DNA from: Otatea glauca
Lineage: Eukaryota; Streptophyta; Magnoliopsida; Poales; Poaceae
Direction: 5' to 3'
DNA: 64,000 nucleotides
Assembly (NCBI GenBank): GCA_036346275.1
Contig: CM070730.1
Coordinates: 46,670,918-46,734,917, forward strand
The notes beneath the pieces are model-generated. The model did not search any database. It had not been told where the DNA came from and saw nothing but the letters and a program-made list of their open reading frames with translations. Positions 47,579 through 58,184 of the stretch are shown here, piece by piece (positions within the stretch are counted from its first letter, which is position 1; every line of letters begins with the position of its first letter). Both the position numbers and the translations under genes were made by a program.

Positions 47579-47989
47579 CCATTAGAATGACCTGCATGTA
47601 TTTTAGGAATTGCAAAAATCTTGTGAGTACGTAAGTACTCAACTTGCCTATGTTGATGTTTTTAGGTGAAGAATCAGATTACCCCGACGACTCATACGTT
47701 GATGCAGGATAAGGGGAATTTAACGATGAATTTTTCTAAGGTTTTTCCCTTGTCAGTTGCCTGTGGAACAATGGGTTAAAAGGCATACTACAAGAAGTTG
47801 TCTCCACTGCAATTTTATTTTTGGTATTATAAAAATATTATGTAACCTTACTTTCGCTGTGTAATAAAGTTTGTGTATGACTATGATATCAATTTGTATT
47901 TGTGCGTACTAGCTACTGATCATGGGACTAGTACTGTATGCACATGGTATCCATTTTTGGTATTCATTATAAAAAATGGGGGCCTTACA

Positions 47990-48034
47990 GATGACGGTTC
48001 CAAACCATCTATGATGACCTTTTCTGTAGTAGCG
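47990..48034. mobile_element. CACTA 3' terminus remnant (subterminal repeat and TIR)
   Basis: GACGGTTCCAAACCATCTATGATG-like sequence equals the subterminal repeats of the CACTA element at 61831. It is followed by TTTTCTGTAGTAGCG (48020-48034), a slightly changed copy of the inverse of CACTACTACAAAA. It is squeezed between the element E LTR end and a TNP2 coding region. The likely reading is a CACTA end inserted in the transposase gene of another CACTA element, later hit by element E. Confidence 0.55.
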
Positions 48035-50351
48035 ATGGTATTGTGGTACTTGCCCATAATTCCCCGTCTGGAGCAGTTGTTTGCAAATTTCAGAGAGGCA
48101 AAATTGTTGCGTTGGCACTATGAGTCTCCAAAGGAAGATGGCAAGCTAAGACACCTTGCTGATTCGGATCAATGGAGAAACATCGATTGGAAACATGAGG
48201 AGTTTGGTGCCGAAATGAGGCACATAAGATTTGGGTTGAGTACCGATGGAATGAATCCATTTGGTAACATGAGCAGTCGTCACAGCACGTGGCCAGTTCT
48301 GTTGTGTATCTACAACCTCTCTCCTTGGTTGTGCATGAAGTGGAAGTATATCATGATGTCGTTGCTAATCTCGAGACCCAAACAGCCGGGAAATGTTATT
48401 GATGTGTACCTTGCTCCACTGATCGAGAATTCGGTAAAATTGTGGAATGCGGGGTCGTGGTGTGGGATGCGTACAAAAGAGAGCATTTCACCCTACGGGC
48501 TATGGCATTTTGCACCATAAATGATTTCCCGGCTCTTGGTAATTTGGCGAGCTACAGTACGAAAGGAGCCAAAGCGTGTCCTATTTGTGAAGAGGCGACT
48601 GAGAGCCTATGGCTGCCAAATTCTAAGAAAACTGTGTATATGGGTCACCGTAGGTTTCTACCTCGAAGTCATCGATACCATAAAATGGATGACAAATTTG
48701 ATGGGAAGAGGGAAGTCCGTTCGGTCCCGCAGCCTATGAGTGGAAGGCAAGTATATTCACGTGTGGAGGATATCAAACTTCAGTATGGAAAGAGTCGTAA
48801 ATCTGTTCATCGTAGTACCATTTGGATGAAGAGGTCCATATTTTGGGACTTACCGTACTAGAAGGAGTTAGATGTCCTACATTGTATTGATGTTATGCAC
48901 GTTGAGAAGAATGTCTGCGACAATTTGGTTGGTATCCTGCTGAACATACCTGGAAAGAACAAGGATGGTGTGAATGCTCGTCGCGACATGGCCTACATGG
49001 GAATCAGGCCCAGGCTTGCAGTGATTGAGGAAGATGGAAAAAATACGTACATCCCTGCTGCATGCTACACGCTATCTAAGAAGGAGAAAGAAGACCTCTG
49101 CAAGTGTCTCAAAGGTATTAAAGTTCCATCAGGTTACTCCGCAAACATTAAGAAACTTGTGTCTATGGATGATTTGAAGTTGGTGGGCATGAAGTCCCAC
49201 GACTGCCATGTCTTGATGACTCAAATGCTCCCAGTTGCAATCAGAAATATTCTGTCAGAGGATGTTAGGTTTGCAATCACGAAGCTGTGTTATTTCTTCA
49301 ATGCGATCTCCTGCAAAGCTATTGACACTGATGTGCTAGACAACTTACTGAGTGAGGTGGTGCAAACTCTATGTCAGCTTGAGATGCATTTCCCACCATC
49401 GTTCTTCGACGTCATGGTCCATCTTGTTGTTCACCTTGTCAAAGAGATTAAGATATGTGGCCCCGCATTCCTACGTTACATGTATTCGTTCGAGAGGTAC
49501 ATGGGTATATTAAAGTCCTACGTGAGGAATCGGTCAAAGCCTGAGAGTAGTATTGTTGAAGGTTAAAGTTCTGCGTGGACTATCTAGAGAAAAGACAAGC
49601 AATCGGTGTTCCCCTATCTCGCTATGAGGGTAGACATGCTGGCAAAGGAATTGTTGGGTCAAAACTAACGAGGCCACGGTTTGATATGTATTGCAAAGCG
49701 CATCTGACGGTCTTGCATCATAGTGCAAAAGTTGCAGGGTACATCGAGCAGCATAAGTTGATATTACGGGAAGAGAATCCATATATAGATGAGCTTTCCA
49801 TCATGCGAGAACACAATGATAGATTTATCACATGGTTCAAACAAAAGGCAGAGGTCTCTATTAGTGAGACTATCAAATGGTTGGCTGACGGACCTAGATT
49901 TATTGTACAGACATGGCATGGGTACGATATTAATGGGTACACCTTTTACACTGAAGGTCAAGATGCGAAGAGTACTGTTCAAAACAGTGGTGTAAGCATA
50001 GATGCTTTGTCCGATGAACATCACTCGAAAGGAGGATCCTCAACGGCAATGAACTCTTACTACGGGGTGATCGAAGAAATTTGGGAGCTCGATTATGGAA
50101 TATACCAAATTCCATTGTTCCGATGTAAGTGGGTGGGACTTCCACATGTAGTGAAGGTAGACAAGAGAGGTTTTACTCTTGTGGATCTCAACAGACTCGC
50201 CTATAAAGATAACCCATTCGTACTTGCGAAGCAAGCAAATCAAGTCTTCTATGTGTGTGATCCGTCCAATCCGAGGTTGCACATCGTCCTTTATGGCAAG
50301 CGGCAGATAGTTGGTGTCGAACAAGTCATAGATGAAGAAGAATACGACTAA
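48035..50351 (+). pseudogene. TNP2-like CACTA transposase with DUF4216, N-terminus missing
   Basis: The transposase that cuts and moves En/Spm elements in the nucleus. It begins inside the protein (WYLPIIPRLEQLF). Recognisable TNP2 motifs follow: DGMNPFGN (about 48247-48270), TINDFPALGN (about 48510-48540), CPICE (about 48577), HCIDVMHVEKNVC (about 48881-48919), DVMVHL (about 49410), YMGILKSYVRNR (about 49500) and finally DUF4216 (about 49870-50310, with WHGYDINGYTFYT and IPLFRCKW). The DUF4216 part is open to TAA-type ending EEEYD at 50351. Breaks: a frame change near 48440, TAG at 48859-48861 where Trp is expected, and a frame change with TAA near 49564. Clearly dead; the missing N-terminus was lost with the 48034 junction. 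Confidence 0.87.
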
Positions 50352-50444
50352 TTCAATGAAATACCTCTGTTTGCGGATGAGTCCTGCCTTAGTGGCGACG
50401 ACAACACACATGGAAGAAATTATATGAGTTTTCATCGTGAGACT
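48035..50444 (+). mobile_element. CACTA transposon fragment (transposase region)
   Basis: The piece holds only transposase coding sequence and a short tail after it (50352-50444). Its left edge is the CACTA 3' terminus at 48034; its right edge runs into the G LTR near 50445 without a terminal repeat, so both ends of the original element are lost. En/Spm superfamily. Confidence 0.75.
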
Positions 50445-50553
50445 TACTGGTGGGCCCAACCTATGTGCGTACTACCGACCAGCAGGTTTCCTTTCTCTCT
50501 CCCTGCCATTTGCCCCCACACGTCAGTCATTCTCTTCATCCTTCCTTAAGCTT
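50445..50553 (+). repeat. G LTR, left piece (relative of the A/E LTR)
   Basis: GGTGGGCCCAACC and following sequence aligns with 40921-41035 of the E LTR (cttgtgggcccggc). The first 0.8 kb of the LTR is missing at the CACTA junction. Element F is inserted at 50553; the LTR resumes at 58600. Confidence 0.6.
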
Positions 50554-50963
50554 TGTTGGAGAATACCTGAAGAGCTACTAATTATGCAGCATACAGATCA
50601 AGGGATTGCAGCTATGTCGGCAAAAGACAAGATTGTCCTTCATTTGCACTCATAGTTTAACTATTCTTGTAAGGGGTATTTCGGTCATTTGCACAGGCCA
50701 AGAGCCTATAAATACCCCATCCCCCTCTTATTTGTGGGGAGAGCTCTTTTGAGCAATATGAAGGAAAACTAAAATTGACGAGCCCTCGGGGCCCTACTCT
50801 CCGGAGACTAACCCCCGTAGGCTCGTCGACAGGAGTAGGACGGTCCTCTCGGACCCCCGAACCTGTATAAATCCCCTATGTCATTTTCACTCTCGTGGAC
50901 GATGGCCCGTTAAACGGCCGACGTCCACCCCCTCTCTCATGTTCGGTTTTTATACCTACAACA
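50554..50963 (+). repeat. 5' LTR of element F (410 bp)
   Basis: TGTTGGAGAA to CCTACAACA. A TATAAATA box is at 50707-50714 and a second TATAAAT near 50875. Almost identical to 58185-58594. Confidence 0.92.
50707..50714 (+). promoter_or_regulatory. TATA box of the F 5' LTR
   Basis: TATAAATA about 155 bases into the LTR; also at 58338-58345 in the other LTR. Confidence 0.55.
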
Positions 50964-50982
50964 TTTGGCGCCGTCTGTGGGG
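50964..50982 (+). other. Primer binding site of element F
   Basis: TTTGGCGCCGTCTGTGGGG follows the LTR directly. This TGGCGCCGTCTGTGGG site is the one usual in plant Tat-lineage gypsy elements, unlike the initiator-Met site of B and C. Confidence 0.85.
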
Positions 50983-51006
50983 AACGTAGCTAACTCATAC
51001 TAAGCT

Positions 51007-51114
51007 ATGGCTCCTACCAAGAAACACCCCAAGCCTCCTCTAGCCTCGAAGCGCAAGGAGCACAAGAATGATCATCCTCCTCGTCAAAACCCCAGGCGCA
51101 TGCCGCACTCATAG
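51007..51114 (+). pseudogene. Start of a gag frame in element F, 35 codons
   Basis: The ATG at 51007 lies 24 bases after the primer site. The short product is rich in Lys, Pro and His (MAPTKKHPKPPL) and stops at TAG 51112-51114. The following 500 bases have only short frames on both strands, with no capsid motif that I can name. Confidence 0.45.
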
Positions 51115-51639
51115 ATAGACGCCATCTGTCCTGGGGTTGACAATGTCCTCTAAGTTTTGGCCCCCCAGTCGCGCCCTCCTCCCTCGAGCTAGCTTCCTCA
51201 GGCCCAGGGAAGGAGGCTCGAGGTACCCTTGTTGCCGCGGAGTTGGGAGCTTCGGAGCAGACCATTATCCCTAAGGTGCTGGACGTAACCAAGTGGCAGG
51301 CCATAATGGCGGCGACCGCAAGGTGAACTGTGAGCTGCTAATGGCCTCTTACCGTCCTCACAGTGGCCTTCCACACTTCTCACCGCTCCTGCCACCAACC
51401 TCGGTCCAAGTAACCACCAACCCAGGGGCGCGTGAAGACCCAACATTTGTCTTTGGGGCAAGAAAGGGTGGAATCCATACAACCTCCCCCCGATCGCCCA
51501 CGTCGCAGTATCAAACAAGGCTCCCTTCTGGTCGCTATGCCCGCTGAATACAGGGTTTGGGAGGCTACTCCTATACCATTGCAAAATATACCAATACCTC
51601 AACCCTAGAATGGCTAAGTACTTGTAAGAAGTACGAAAG

Positions 51640-51897
51640 ATGGAACACCACTCTGTTGGGCTTGAGACTTGTTGGATTCCTCAAGGAGACAATTATCGGG
51701 TGGATAGTCTAGCCCGAGCCGCGGGCTCTCAAGAGTCACTCTCTATAGAAGTCTTCTTCGAAGATTTAACTATACCATCAATGAAGGAGGAAACATCAGG
51801 CCCAGAGTTACCTATCGAGGACAATGCGGCTTCGATTTCGCCTCCCTCTTGGATGACTCCCATCATAAAATGCATTCAGGGGGAGGAGGAACCTTAA
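51640..51897 (+). pseudogene. pol: RNase H / tether fragment (element F)
   Basis: The peptide contains a GDNYRVDSLARAAGS motif like the RNase H end of Tat-lineage pol, where ADxLA is typical. It is followed by an acidic spacer of the kind that separates RNase H from integrase there. It has no catalytic residues left and is far too short for the domain. Confidence 0.45.
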
Positions 51898-51968
51898 GGC
51901 GCGGTAATGGCTCGCAGGTTGCTATCCTAGGCTGAGTCAAATGTAATCCTTGAAGGAAGGCTCTAAAA

Positions 51969-52605
51969 ATGTGGAGCATGAGTCTTAATCAAGTGCATCA
52001 CAAGAAACGAAGGCTTCTATTGGCCCATAATGGTGCAAGACGCTGTCAACACCCTCAAGACATGCGGAGGATGCCAAAAGATGGCATCCAATCACCATAC
52101 TCTGCCACTCCTCTACACACTATACCAATCACTTGGTCTTTTGCCCAATGGGGAATGGACCTACTTGAACCATTACCATCGGGCCAGGGGGGCTATGAGC
52201 ATGTGGCAGTAGCTGAGGATTATTTCACAAAGTGGATAGAGGCAGAACCCTTGATCTCCATTATGTCCCATTCTATACAGAAGTTCTTCTGGAGGATCAT
52301 CGTGTGCCATTTTGGGATCCCAAAGGAGCTCATAGTGGACAATAAAACTCAATTTGATTCATCTTTCTTAAGGGACTTCTGCAGTTCCATCGGTACTACA
52401 TTGCACTTCAGTGGCTCATCCAAAGACTAATGGGGCAAAGGCTATCCTCCCTGTAGAGCCCATGGAAAACTTCATCCAAAGTGGAAAGGCCCTTATTGCA
52501 TTTTCTCAGCTTTGGGGTCGGATTCTTACTGATTTTCAACTTTGGAAGGCAAGAAATTGAAGCACACGCGAAATACAGACAAGCTCCACAAGACTTACAT
52601 CTAAG
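51969..52605 (+). pseudogene. pol: Integrase fragment (element F)
   Basis: Open to 52430: a zinc-domain remnant (CQHP...MRRMPKDG), then the catalytic core start WSFAQWGMDLL (first Asp near 52158), DYFTKWIEAEPL and IVDNKTQF (second Asp near 52340). The frame ends after an LHFSGSS motif, before the third catalytic Glu. The remaining core is deleted, and a C-terminal scrap resembling LHPKWKGPY follows in 52440-52605 with stops. It comes from a Tat-lineage integrase and is not functional. Confidence 0.72.
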
Positions 52606-52617
52606 TCATATTGTATA

Positions 52618-52982
52618 CCATGGTGGCTCCTATACATTTTTCCTTGTATAGGATTTCACCATCGCGGTGCATAGGGCGCACGACCCTCGTGGTCTCCCCT
52701 AGAAAAAGTCCAAGGTGGCTTGGGCGTCCGTCGCCTCCACCATGGATGCTCCTATACGTTTTCCTTGTATGGGATTTCACCCTCGCGGTGCATAGGGCGC
52801 ATGACCCCCGCGGTCTTCCCTAACAAAAGCCCAAGGTGGACTGAGTGTCCGTCGCTCCCACCGTGGCAGTTCCTCTACATATTCCTTGTATAGGATTTTC
52901 ACCCTCATGGTGCGTAGGGCGTACGACCCCCGTGATCTCCCCTAATAAAAGTCCAAGGTGTCCTGGGCGTCCGTAGTCCCCA
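52618..52982 (+). repeat. 122-bp tandem repeat, three units (element F)
   Basis: Units begin at 52618, 52740 and 52861 with CCATGG or CCGTGG, followed by CCTTGTATAGGATTT, GCATAGGGCGCA and CCAAGGTG words; a fourth start is at 52983. Units differ by about 15% by eye. No coding sense is conserved. Confidence 0.85.
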
Positions 52983-54849
52983 CCATGGCGGCTAATGTCC
53001 TGCTGGACCCAGGGCATTAGTGACAACTTGGGTCAAGTGGCCAAGTTGATGGATGTGCTAAGGATTAGTCCCCCTTTCAGCCTCCAGGCCATGCGCCGAA
53101 TGACCTCTGGGTCACCCCTCGCCTTGCCCCGCTGCTTGGCAAGGGTTAATCAATCTCGTGCACTCCCGATCTCCTCGGGTAAACCCCCATCTATGGGGTA
53201 AAAGGGCTCCACTGCCCGCAGATTTCATAAAGACCATGATATGCCTCTCACAGGGGGCTTAGGCATTGGTCCTTATCAAGTTCACATGCATGCTATAGCC
53301 TCCACAATAGGAAGCTAGCATGCAGCACTAAGCATGCACCCAACCAAGTCAAATGCCTGCGCACTAATGAGATGGCCAAGGAAGAACCCTTCGCTCGCCC
53401 ATCAGGGGCGTGGGGCATGTAGGGAATTGTGCCTCCTTACACTCATGACTTAAACTCATGAGCGTCCTTGAAGCCCACCGAGGGCTTCGACCCCTAGTGG
53501 CAATGTGGCGTTTAATGACTTAGTCTCGCGAGCGCTCCACGAATGTGCTCCATGACTCAGTCTTAAGACACCTCTTGAATGGCACCTCAAAGCCTCTGCC
53601 CCTCTGTGGCCATGCGGTGCTTATAACTTAGCCTGATGAGCACCTCTCGAATGTGCTCAATGACTTAGTCACACAGGGGCTCCCCTTAACAATTAAGAGG
53701 AATCACTGCTAAAGCATTAATTATATTTCAATCCTTGGCATAAGAGACCGGGCTTCACTACGTTCTATGGTAATAGATTATCCCACTTGTCCCTCGATGC
53801 TTCCACTGTCACATCCAAGGACAGGGGGGCTAGTGGTGCAACCGACAAGAAGACACCATGACACTCGAAACCTTGCCCGGGTAGCAGGCCTTGAGCACTT
53901 GCGCATCGCTCACTTGGACCTTGCTTCAAATATTTGGCATGTCCATCGTGTTCAGCTTGCCATGCTCAAGCACAACAATTGCCGAGCTAGCATAGCTATG
54001 TGCCGACTTGGCACCCGAAGACTTCACCCCTCGAGTGGAGCACGTGCACAGCATCGAGCCAAAATTTGGCTAAGCCTCAGAGAGTGTTCCAACGCTGGAC
54101 TACTGGCAATGCTGTTGCATCCCCAGTTATCAGAGATACCTGCCTCGTGAAGTGATTCATGCTCGGGGACATTCGTCTCCGCAAGAATCTAGTCAGCCTC
54201 CTGCCTTGTTCGGATTGTCTCTCTGGCAGGGGGTGGCATCCAAAAATGTGATCTCCATCAAGTCATAACAACAAGTCAGAGAAGCGTGTTTGGAGCCTCA
54301 TGGGCATGACGAACAGTTGTTGGTTCCGTGCTTCCTCAAGGGCCATCCCAGCTGTACAGACAACATCCTCATCAACATCGACACCGACTACGCCAAGGAG
54401 TTCGGTGCCCTCCTCAAGGGGTACTATGTCGGCATGCTCATCGTCGCAAGAAGTGAGTACTCACCGCAATGCTGAACTCAAGGACATCATCGAGGCCTCT
54501 TCCCCGATGACGCCCCTGCCGATGTCAACCGTCGTGCTCTCCAACCCGCGAGAGAAGATGAAATGCTGGCTCATGGACATCAATCAACGACGCCCATGGT
54601 CAGTGCCCCTGCAGTTGTGGCCTATTGGTTCAGTCCCAATCCTCTATGCCCATGCACTCTGTGGCCAACATCCTGCGACGCGCAACCTACATCCTGCAGC
54701 CACGTCCTATGCTCGGCGCTTGAGCTCCGTCCGGTATCCCCGCATGCTGCGCCTACGCCCAATGAAGGAGCTTGGCGGCGGCGACCAATGTGGACAAGGA
54801 AGGGAAGTTTGGGAATTTGGCAAAGTTTTGGACACCCGCGTGCCCATCA
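52983..54849 (+). other. Internal spacer of element F without a recognised gene
   Basis: About 1.9 kb of mixed sequence. It has short overlapping frames on the plus strand (53767-54150, 54290-54475, 54563-54883) with no motif that I know. A repeated word CGAGCGCTCC/ATGTGCTC...GACTTAGTC occurs at 53510-53680. The segment 54360-54450 reads like an ordinary GC3-rich grass exon (NIDTDYAKEFG), so it may be a captured gene scrap; this is a guess. Confidence 0.4.
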
Positions 54850-55530
54850 AGCCGAAATTTGGCTAAGTCATGAGTGCTCTTAGGCAAATCCCTCAAGCCT
54901 CATGCCTCGCACAGAGGCCTCACCCCTCGCGTGGTATGATGCCAAATTTGGCTAAGTCATGGGCATCCTCGTGTGGATCCCTCAAGACTCATGCCTCGTA
55001 CGGAAGCCTCATCCCTCGTGTGGAGCACTCGTATGGCATGAAGTCAAAATTTTGGTTAAATCATGGACGTCCTCGTGAGGATCCCTCGGGCCTTGGGCCT
55101 TGCATGGGGGTCTCGCCCTTCATGTGGTATGATGCCAAATTTGGCTAAGTCTTGCGCACCCGCATGCCTATAGAGCTAAAATTTTGGCTAAGTCATGGGC
55201 ATTCACACGATGATCCCTCAAGCCTCATGCCTCGTACAGAGGCCTCGTCCCTCATGTGGAGCACTCGCGTGGCATGAAGTCAAAATTTGGCTAAGTCATG
55301 GGTGTCGTTGCAAAGACCCCTCGGGCATATTGCCTCGCACGGAGGCCTCGCCACTCGCGTGCTATGAAGCCAAAGTTGGCTAAGTCTTGGGTGCCTGCGT
55401 GCCTATCGAGCCAAAATTTGGCTAGGCCATGGGTGCGCTCGAGCAACTTCCTCAAGCCTCGTGCCTCGCCCGAAGACCTCACCCCTCGCGAGCACTTGTG
55501 TGGCTGAGTCATGAGTGCCCTTGCATGGAT
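54850..55530 (+). repeat. Degenerate ~90-105-bp tandem repeat, about seven units (element F)
   Basis: Each unit opens with GCCAAATTTGGCTAAGTCATG or a variant, followed by GGATCCCTC, CCTCATGCCTCG and GAGGCCTC words. The opening word AATTTGGCTAAG recurs at least eight times, once more at about 54062. Several short frames run through it and repeat the same peptide; they are not called as genes. Confidence 0.8.
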
Positions 55531-55719
55531 CCCTCGAGCCTCATGCTCGTACCTTGCAGCAGCGCCCGTGCCCACGCCATGCAGCGATGACATCGCGCCC
55601 CCTCGAATTTGTGGAGCGAAAGAAGAAATTCAGGACCATCTCTTGGGCTGCATCCGTGCACCCCGAGATGGTGCATGCTATAGCTACGGCTCAAGTGCAG
55701 GCATACAGTGCCCTGTTGA

Positions 55720-57600
55720 AGCACCCTTGCGCCTATGCCCTCACGCATAGCGCCTGGCGCCCGGCATCCAGTGCCTGTCGCAGTGCTCAACGCCCTGTGC
55801 CCTGCAGCGCCCTTCACTCGGCGCCTTATGCCCTGCAGCGCCCTTCACTCAGCGCCTTATGCCCTGCAGCTCTGTGCCCTACGGCCAGGCCAAAGCACCC
55901 TGGGGCCTCGAGCCTCACCGTGGCTGCGGCCATGCCCTGTGACGCCCCGCGCTTGGCAGTGCCCCACGCCCTGCGGTGCCCTGCTGTGGCCGCGCCCTTG
56001 CACCCGAAAGGAGCAAGTCCCGCACGTGCGCCCACAGCCGACTCCCCTGACGCCATGGTCTCTGGTGACCCACACCCCGGCGCTCGCTTCACATGGCCAC
56101 GCCCCTCGGCTCAACATTCGCACGAGCTTCCTGCAGCACGTGTCCCTCGTAGGGTAGGCGCCCTAACACTCTACGAGCACTTATGCCCTGCGTCTTGGTG
56201 GTCCGCACCCTAACACTCTACGAGCACTTCCCCAAGCGCCCTGCGGCCAGCACACGCCTCGCGCTGGGCGCCCTACCGACGCGCCTGCACCTGCGCCATG
56301 TATGTACAAGCCCTGTGCGGCCAATTGGAGCCCCCTGCGCCATGATGCCACGGCCGCTCCCACGTCTGAGCCCAGCACGGCGCCCTTGTGCCCTGCGTAG
56401 TACTCTGCGGCCGGTCGTGCGTGACAACTCTCGCCAGCTACGCAGTCGCGGCCTGCACGAGCGACCGTGCCCTCGGAGACGATGTGCATGCACAGGCGTG
56501 TCCTGTGTCCCAGGGGCTCTCGCCCTAGCATCTAGCGCTCTTGTGCCTTCACGTGGGGCGCCTAGCTCTCTGGCACTCACGGCGCACAGCTGCGCACTAA
56601 GTCCCTCGCAGTAAAGCCCTGCAGGTCGGCGCCCCGCGCTAGCGCCTCGCGGTGTGAGTCGCGCGGCGCCTCGCTAGCGCCTGCGCCATGAAGTCACGCC
56701 AGTGCCTCGCTAGCGCCTGCAAAGACGAGTCCGCGCCCCTATGTGGCACCCAACGCCCTGCAGGCCAGCTCCCCTCGCTAGCTCCCTGCAGCGCCCTGCG
56801 CGATGTGCACCCTGGAGACTCGAAGCAATCCCTCACAACCAGTGCCCTGCACTCGTTTCCAATGCCGTGTGCACCTGTGCTCTCGCGTCACAGTGACTCG
56901 CGCTTTGCCGTGTGCTCCCGGTGCCCAGGCGCCCCGAAAAAAGCCCACCCTATGGAGGGCTAGCCGGCTCCCGCTGTGGTCAAGGCAGCCGCGGCCCCTC
57001 GGCCGGCGCCCGCACAGAAAGGCGGCCACGGCCCCTCGGCCGACGCCTGCGCAGAAAGGCGGCCCTGGCCCCGTCCATCTACGATTTGGCCTCGGGTGGA
57101 TACGGCCCAGCCCTACGCGGCGTTGCCCGTTGATTACTCGACCGCCTCCCTAAGCCAGCGCCTGTCCTCCGGGCGCCCATCGCCCCCACATGCCCTGCGC
57201 CCCAGCGCCTGGCGCCCTGCGTTGGAACCCGACCTTGCAAGCGCCCTGCAGCCGGCACTGGCACTCCGCAGCTGCGCTCTTGCGCGTTGCCTTCGCGTGG
57301 CGCGCGCCCTGGCAACTTGCAGTGGTCGGGTCCTGCAACCAGTTCCCAGCACCAGCGCCACCTGCCCTGTGGTGGTTGAGTCCCATGGCCTTGCGCTCGG
57401 TTACCTTCTCCTGGACATCCCGCACCCTAGCAGCTTGAAGCGGCGCCCTGGGATTGAGACCCAGGATCCCCACGCCCTTGACTGAGCGCATCAAGCCCAG
57501 TGCCCTGCAGCCGCAAGTCTGCGCCCTGCGCCCCTTTGTGCCTGAGCGCCCAGCGGCTCGGCGCCCTGTGTCTAGCGCTTGGCCTCCTGTGCGGACCAGC
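55720..57600 (+). repeat. GC-rich GCGCCCTGC-type low-complexity block (element F)
   Basis: Nearly 1.9 kb built from degenerate words GCGCCCTG, CCTGCAG, TGTGCCCTG and CTAGCGCC at irregular spacing. Stop codons are rare because of base composition, so long frames open on both strands and in several phases. None has a recognisable domain, and I call no gene here. Confidence 0.65.
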
Positions 57601-57879
57601 CAACAGACCAGGAAAAGGAGTGGTGGGCTAAATACCCAGAGTACCTGGCTCATGCCGAGTCCATTAAAGCAAGGAAGGCTTGCAAGGACGGCAGCCTTTA
57701 GAAAAGCAAGACAACAGCTTGGCTTATGCATCAAGCATCTCAGCTTGGGTTGGTTCTCCTCTTTTTACTGTGGTAGGGCAAACTATGGCCTCAAAAAAGA
57801 AGTTGGGCTGGCCCGAGTTTATGGCTGAGTCGATGGCCGGCAAAAGAAGAAGGCTTGATCTGGCCCAATTGCCTTAAAT

Positions 57880-58045
57880 TTTACTATGCCATGAAAGTTA
57901 CTCAATTTTGCTATGGCATGAAAATTGTCTAAGTATTCAAAATTGCCATGCCATGAAGTGTCAATTTTACCATGGCATCAAATTTGCTATGCCAAATTGG
58001 TACTAAGTGCTCAATTTTGCTATGGCATCAAATGGTCCAAATTTG
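57880..58045 (+). repeat. AT-rich tandem repeat (CAATTTTGCTATGGCATGAA words), element F
   Basis: About five degenerate copies of a 30-40-base unit with CAATTTTGCTATGGCAT. It lies between the GC-rich block and the polypurine tract. Confidence 0.7.
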
Positions 58046-58165
58046 TTAAGTGCAGGAATTTGCTGTGGATGGTTCTCAAAGTTTGATCGGGCTCGGCGCT
58101 TCTCCCACCACTTCCGCAAGCATGCATGTCATCCAATACTACCCCTTCGGGCGCTTTCCTTAGCG

Positions 58166-58184
58166 CCAAGGGGCAGGGGTCTGC
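58166..58184 (+). other. Polypurine tract of element F
   Basis: CCAAGGGGCAGGGGTCTGC lies directly before the 3' LTR TG at 58185. It is purine-rich but carries a few pyrimidines. Confidence 0.6.

Larger units (their letters stand above)
34611..47989 (+). mobile_element. Element E: Ty3/gypsy chromovirus (Tekay/Del-like), 5' end missing
   Basis: Plus-strand element of the same family as A. It holds an upstream open frame, gag, protease, RT, RNase H, integrase, chromodomain, a polypurine tract and a 3' LTR (40104-47989, opened by S2 and the MITE). The 5' LTR and primer site are absent: fragment H directly abuts the upstream frame. Without the S2 insertion the 3' LTR is about 4.27 kb. The outer end GGCCTTACA at 47989 meets a CACTA 3' terminus. 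Confidence 0.87.
40104..47989 (+). repeat. 3' LTR of element E (about 4.27 kb, split by S2)
   Basis: Two blocks, 40104-43966 and 47579-47989, ending TGTAACATCC and GGCCTTACA. In order: AT-rich U3 (40104-40900); a GC-rich stretch with a TATA box (41099-41105) and the presumed transcript start; a 53-base hairpin (41998-42050); and an AT-rich transcribed part with the MITE and S2. The G LTR (50445-61830) is a diverged relative. Short frames in the GC-rich part (41000-41900) overlap on both strands and are not called. Confidence 0.84.

Noticed and set aside
54290..54475. Small frame that reads like a normal grass exon
   Set aside because: No recognised domain, no splice structure and no second exon. 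It lies inside element F. Mentioned only as a possible captured scrap.
55511..57485. Many plus- and minus-strand frames of 80-230 codons in the GC-rich block of element F
   Set aside because: The base composition makes stops rare. The frames overlap in all phases and have no domain or start context.
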